Below are positions 5,689 through 7,741 of a stretch of DNA of 7,741 bases, one piece after another. Position 1 is the first letter of the stretch. Each line of letters opens with the position of its first letter. The DNA is from Methanosarcinales archaeon (GTDB taxonomy: Archaea; Halobacteriota; Syntropharchaeia; Alkanophagales; Methanospirareceae). The notes beneath the pieces were generated by a model. That model saw nothing but the letters and a program-made list of their open reading frames with translations. It was not told the DNA's origin and did not search any database. The DNA is taken from the NCBI GenBank assembly GCA_009618475.1, contig WJOV01000068.1, positions 1 through 7,741 on the forward strand, written 5' to 3'. A program made the position numbers and the translations under genes.

Positions 5689-5753
5689 ACCGCTAACCCG
5701 CTAAACAGCCAAACCTCTAAACCGCCAAACCGCTAAAAAGCTAAACCGCTAAA
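5669..5753 (-). repeat. Right octamer array of the S23-like element
   Basis: Ten 8-base units in phase from 5669 to 5748 plus CTAAA. On the plus strand the best units are CTAAACCG (5685, 5717, 5741), CTAACCCG (5693) and CCAAACCG (5725). Others are decayed: CTAAACAG, CCAAACCT, CTAAAAAG, CCAACACG. Read on the minus strand the consensus is CGGTTTAG, the same as the left array, so the two arrays are inverted relative to each other. It overlaps the 3' end of the S23 remnant and the last codons and stop of the DUF99 gene. Confidence 0.92.
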
Positions 5754-6319
5754 TATTTGAGTGTCGCCCTTGCTACTATTTTCGCAACTCGTAACGGCTC
5801 GGGCACTTTTCCGTGAGTGGTAAATTTTTTGAGCACCGCAGCAGCTTCGGTTTTTTCCATACCCAAAAACCGTATTAAAACGTCGAAATTGTTTTGCAAT
5901 CTCACAGGAACACGATTCCCAAGTCGCTTGTAAGCTTCTATCCGGTTATCTCGCTCACGGGCTTCAAAATGCCGGGCTATATGCCCCTCCAGACCCTCAG
6001 ATTCTTCGTAAGTCACGCAGATGAGTGGAATCCGCAGCCTTTCATACACCTTCTTTATGTCTATAATGTTAAACCAACTGATGACACATCCATTTAACAT
6101 CATTACGTTTATGTCCGCGCGTTGCAGCGATTCGAAGACGTGCAAAACACCCTCTGTGGCATCCATCCCCCCTACGGCTATCTTATCAAAAGCAACGCCG
6201 TCTATAACGAAATCGGAACGCATAACGATGCCTGCAAGCACTGATTTTTCCTCTGTTCTCCTGAAGCTTTCTGCAATGCCAAGTACTCTTATCCCTTTTT
6301 TATTTACGTGTAATGTCAT
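5741..6319 (-). CDS. DUF99 (UPF0215) family protein
   Basis: 192 residues, normal length for DUF99, an archaeal family thought to share the RNase H-like fold of endonuclease V; its biochemical role is not established to my knowledge. Family marks are RVLGIAESF at 11-19, VLAGIVMRSDFVIDGVAF (27-44), the MDATEG segment (52-57), the LNGCVISWFNIIDIKKVYE block (75-93) and RIPLICVTYE (96-105), and the C-terminal THGKVPEPLRVAKIVARA (168-185). Many members have an acidic GIDDGPF where this one has GIAESF. The gene starts six bases after the stop of the upstream 161-residue gene and has no clear ribosome site, suggesting translation coupled to it. The final codons TTA-GCG-GTT-TAG (LAV and stop) fall inside the right octamer array. 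Convergent with TFB. Confidence 0.88.
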   Translation of the reverse strand: MTLHVNKKGIRVLGIAESFRRTEEKSVLAGIVMRSDFVIDGVAFDKIAVGGMDATEGVLHVFESLQRADINVMMLNGCVISWFNIIDIKKVYERLRIPLICVTYEESEGLEGHIARHFEARERDNRIEAYKRLGNRVPVRLQNNFDVLIRFLGMEKTEAAAVLKKFTTHGKVPEPLRVAKIVARATLKYLAV

Positions 6320-6325
6320 ACAAAC

Positions 6326-6811
6326 TTACAAATACGATTTACTCTCCCGCTCCTTTTGCTCCTTATATCGCCTTCTTGAAATTGGATCGCTGCTCATCCG
6401 CTCTATTTCCAGGTCTAACTTATCGTCCAACTTCGCTTGCTCTTCTGAGATATACTCCTTGCAAAGCGTATAAGTGGAATCGGAAGAATATTGCTGGATG
6501 CCAGCCATTATAATCGCCAAATCCGGTTTCTTCTGTGGAGAAATCAAGCCAAATGGAACTGGTGCCCCTATCCCCATAAGCTTTTTTATTTCGTCATCTA
6601 TTTTTCCTACTTCCAGGCCAAATCCGATTGCCTCATTGCTCCCGGTCTGCTCGATTTTTAGCTGCCATGTACGCTCAGGGCTGGAGATGAACATATCATG
6701 CCTACCTTTTGGATTCCTTCCGGTTAGCACTCTCCATTCTTCTTTATCTTTGCTTTTATCCCATTTCTCTTTTAGTATCCGAGTTATTTCCGCGGAAGAT
6801 TTTATTTCCAT
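6326..6811 (-). CDS. Conserved-looking hypothetical protein, 161 residues
   Basis: I do not recognise the family. The protein is soluble with no signal peptide or membrane helix. An N-terminal charged helix (SAEITRILKEKWDKSKDKEE, 6-25) is followed by a probably beta-rich core: WRVLTGRNPKGRHDMFISSP, TWQLKIEQ and GFGLEVGKIDDEIKKLMG (63-80). A Pro-rich turn (GAPVPFGLISPQKKPDLAII, about 82-101) leads to a long, strongly charged C-terminal helix with many Glu, Lys and Arg (from about 122). One cysteine, no zinc motif. The frame stays open upstream through the tRNA-Ser gene, so the ATG at 6811 is chosen. GGAGG lies 13 bases before it, rather far; AAGGAA is immediately adjacent. It is followed after six bases by the DUF99 gene, implying an operon and perhaps a shared role. 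Confidence 0.75.
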   Translation of the reverse strand: MEIKSSAEITRILKEKWDKSKDKEEWRVLTGRNPKGRHDMFISSPERTWQLKIEQTGSNEAIGFGLEVGKIDDEIKKLMGIGAPVPFGLISPQKKPDLAIIMAGIQQYSSDSTYTLCKEYISEEQAKLDDKLDLEIERMSSDPISRRRYKEQKERESKSYL

Positions 6812-6867
6812 TTCCTTTGCATCGCCTCCAAACGTATAATTACCTATATTCAAATAGGCATTACAAA

Positions 6868-6888
6868 CATATAAAATTCTATATAAAG
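6868..6888 (-). promoter_or_regulatory. TATA-like elements for the 161-residue gene and DUF99
   Basis: Between tRNA-Ser and the gene at 6811 the minus strand has CTTTATATAG (near 6879-6888) and TTTTATATG (near 6868-6876). The second would start transcription near 6846, giving a leader of about 35 bases that includes GGAGG. A small dyad, CCTAT...ATAGG at 6843-6858, lies at the predicted start of transcription; its meaning is unknown. Confidence 0.4.
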
Positions 6889-6897
6889 CTGAACAAG

Positions 6898-6983
6898 CGC
6901 CAGGGTCAGGATTCGAACCTGAGCGTCCCGCAAGGGACAGTGACTCTCGAGGCCACCGCATTTGTCCACTCTGCCACCCTGGC
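6898..6983 (-). tRNA. tRNA-Ser (anticodon CGA)
   Basis: An 86-base class II tRNA with a long variable arm (GTCCC-TTGC-GGGAC stem-loop). The acceptor stem is GCCAGGG/CCCTGGC with discriminator G, as expected for archaeal tRNA-Ser. The anticodon stem GTGGC/GTCAC closes the loop CTCGAGA, giving CGA, which reads the serine codon UCG. The T arm is CTCAGG-TTCGAAT-CCTGA. CCA is not encoded (the bases after G73 are CTT). An open frame runs through it on the same strand but is not coding. Confidence 0.95.
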
Positions 6984-7000
6984 TTCGTCACACTTTTTCT

Positions 7001-7012
7001 TTTTAAAAAACA
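7001..7012 (-). promoter_or_regulatory. TATA box for tRNA-Ser
   Basis: The minus strand reads TGTTTTTTAAAA just before AAGAAAAAG, centred about 24 bases upstream of the mature tRNA 5' end at 6983, the expected distance for a tRNA transcribed with almost no leader. Confidence 0.5.
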
Positions 7013-7029
7013 CTCCAAAGAACGCTTGA

Positions 7030-7620
7030 TTACATGAAAGACAGCACACCAATAGAAATAAGTGTTGTAAGGGTGGACCGGATAAAAGTGCCAAGAATCA
7101 CGGCAAGCCATGTCATCAAAGGTGTCATTCCTATTAGCCTACCTACCATTGCTCCCACCGCGGAACCTGTCCATTGAAGCGGAAACATAACTAAAAAAAC
7201 AACCCCCATAAACCCAAATCTCTTCGCCCATTTATATTTTCTTATTGCTTTTTCTCCACTTTCTTCCGCTCTTTCTACGAGTTTTCCTAAACCCGGTATT
7301 TTCTTCGCATAATCGAAGTTCCAGACTAAAAACAAAGCGAGAACGGCATCAGTGAAGACAATGAAGGATATAAGACCTACCGGCGGAACATCGAGTCCTA
7401 AACCCGCGGGAATGGCAGCTACCGCACCACCAATAGGCATGAACGAATAAATGCTGAACACTGCCGCATATCCTGCAGTCACATCCGGCTCGACGAAGAA
7501 CCAGAAGAATAGCACTGTGACGCCAGCGATGCCGAAAGGAATAAAGAGTTTAGCTAATGCTATCTTCCTCATCCGCATTACCATCTCCATCTTTTCCTTC
7601 ACCCTCATATTCATTTCCAT
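7030..7620 (-). CDS. Small multidrug-export-like membrane protein (PF06695 type)
   Basis: Up to 196 residues, integral membrane. Hydrophobic segments lie at about 25-44, 48-72, 81-101, 135-160 and 167-195, with a basic/charged cytoplasmic-looking loop at about 104-134 (KKIPGLGKLVERAEESGEKA, RKYKWAKRFG). The PIGGAVAAIPAG segment (62-73) and the FPLQWTGSAVGAMVGRLIGM segment (146-165) fit the putative small multidrug export family; a transport substrate has not been shown for this family as far as I know. The start is uncertain: the first 19 residues contain eight methionines. ATG 7620 is the longest option but has no ribosome site. The ATG at about 7578 (MRMRKIALAK) has GGAG six bases upstream and would give a protein of about 182 residues that begins just before the first helix. 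The stop lies 46 bases before tRNA-Ser in the same direction. Confidence 0.75.
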   Translation of the reverse strand: MEMNMRVKEKMEMVMRMRKIALAKLFIPFGIAGVTVLFFWFFVEPDVTAGYAAVFSIYSFMPIGGAVAAIPAGLGLDVPPVGLISFIVFTDAVLALFLVWNFDYAKKIPGLGKLVERAEESGEKAIRKYKWAKRFGFMGVVFLVMFPLQWTGSAVGAMVGRLIGMTPLMTWLAVILGTFIRSTLTTLISIGVLSFM

Positions 7621-7741
7621 TTCTTTTATTTAACAAAGAAATTATCGAGGCTGTCCCCCAATTAATTATCAACACGGACACTTAAAGTTAATCGTTGCGT
7701 GAACACGTAAAAAGTTCCCGACTTTAGATACCGAGTTAGCT

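Larger units (their letters stand above)
5456..5753. mobile_element. Putative intervening-sequence-like (S23) element remnant
   Basis: The interval between two convergent genes is filled by one unit: a left octamer array (5456-5506), a ribosome site and the start of an S23-like gene (from 5531), its 3' end (to 5688), and a right octamer array in opposite sense (5669-5753). A transcript could fold into a long stem with the gene in the loop. Known 23S rRNA intervening sequences of Leptospira and Coxiella also have complementary ends around an S23 gene, but this one is not in rRNA. I infer a mobile or formerly mobile element; no target duplication or transposase is visible. Confidence 0.55.

Noticed and set aside
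5456..5753. CRISPR array
   Set aside because: The repeats are 8 bases long, contiguous and without spacers, and occur in opposite senses on two sides of a gene remnant.
6812..7111. N-terminal extension of the 161-residue gene's frame (up to 261 residues)
   Set aside because: The added part is a translation of the tRNA-Ser gene and its flanks and is not protein-like.
7621..7741. Small dyads such as AAAGT-TCCCG-ACTTT (7711-7725) and CGTG-AA-CACG near 7698-7707
   Set aside because: Stems of four to five pairs in AT-rich sequence are expected by chance; no gene, tRNA or clear promoter is visible here.

Overview
The window is from an archaeon, most likely a euryarchaeote. The evidence is archaeal-type eL21, an archaeal TFB transcription factor, archaeal RNase HII, a DUF99 protein, a GT55 mannosyl-3-phosphoglycerate synthase, TATA-box promoters about 25-35 bases upstream of starts, and two tRNA genes without an encoded CCA end. 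I cannot name the lineage; a methanogen or ANME relative is compatible but unproven.

Layout: (1) 1-1640: mpgS (minus) and rpl21e (plus) diverge from a shared promoter region, and the block is bounded by a perfect 89-base inverted repeat. The outer copy replaces the C-terminus of MpgS with the 3' end of rpl21e read in another frame, so the left edge is a rearrangement or an assembly/amplification chimera. (2) 1641-1860: AT-rich hairpin and tRNA-Val(GAC) on the minus strand. (3) 1855-2799: an unrecognised membrane protein with a long coiled coil and two C-terminal zinc ribbons (minus). (4) 2869-5458: plus-strand cluster of thioredoxin reductase, RNase HII and TFB, the last with its own TATA box. 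(5) 5456-5753: a compact element made of inverted arrays of an 8-base repeat around an internally deleted S23-type (23S rRNA intervening-sequence) four-helix-bundle gene, lying exactly between the stop codons of the convergent TFB and DUF99 genes. (6) 5741-6811: DUF99 gene preceded by an unrecognised 161-residue gene (minus). (7) 6898-6983: tRNA-Ser(CGA) (minus). (8) 7030-7620: small multidrug-export-like membrane protein (minus). The last 120 bases contain nothing I can support.

Most genes are housekeeping: translation (eL21, two tRNAs), transcription initiation (TFB), RNA/DNA hybrid removal (RNase HII), thiol redox balance (thioredoxin reductase) and compatible-solute synthesis (MpgS). The two most unusual structures are the S23-like element with octamer inverted arrays, which looks like a MITE-type derivative of an intervening-sequence element, and the 89-base inverted duplication that truncates MpgS.
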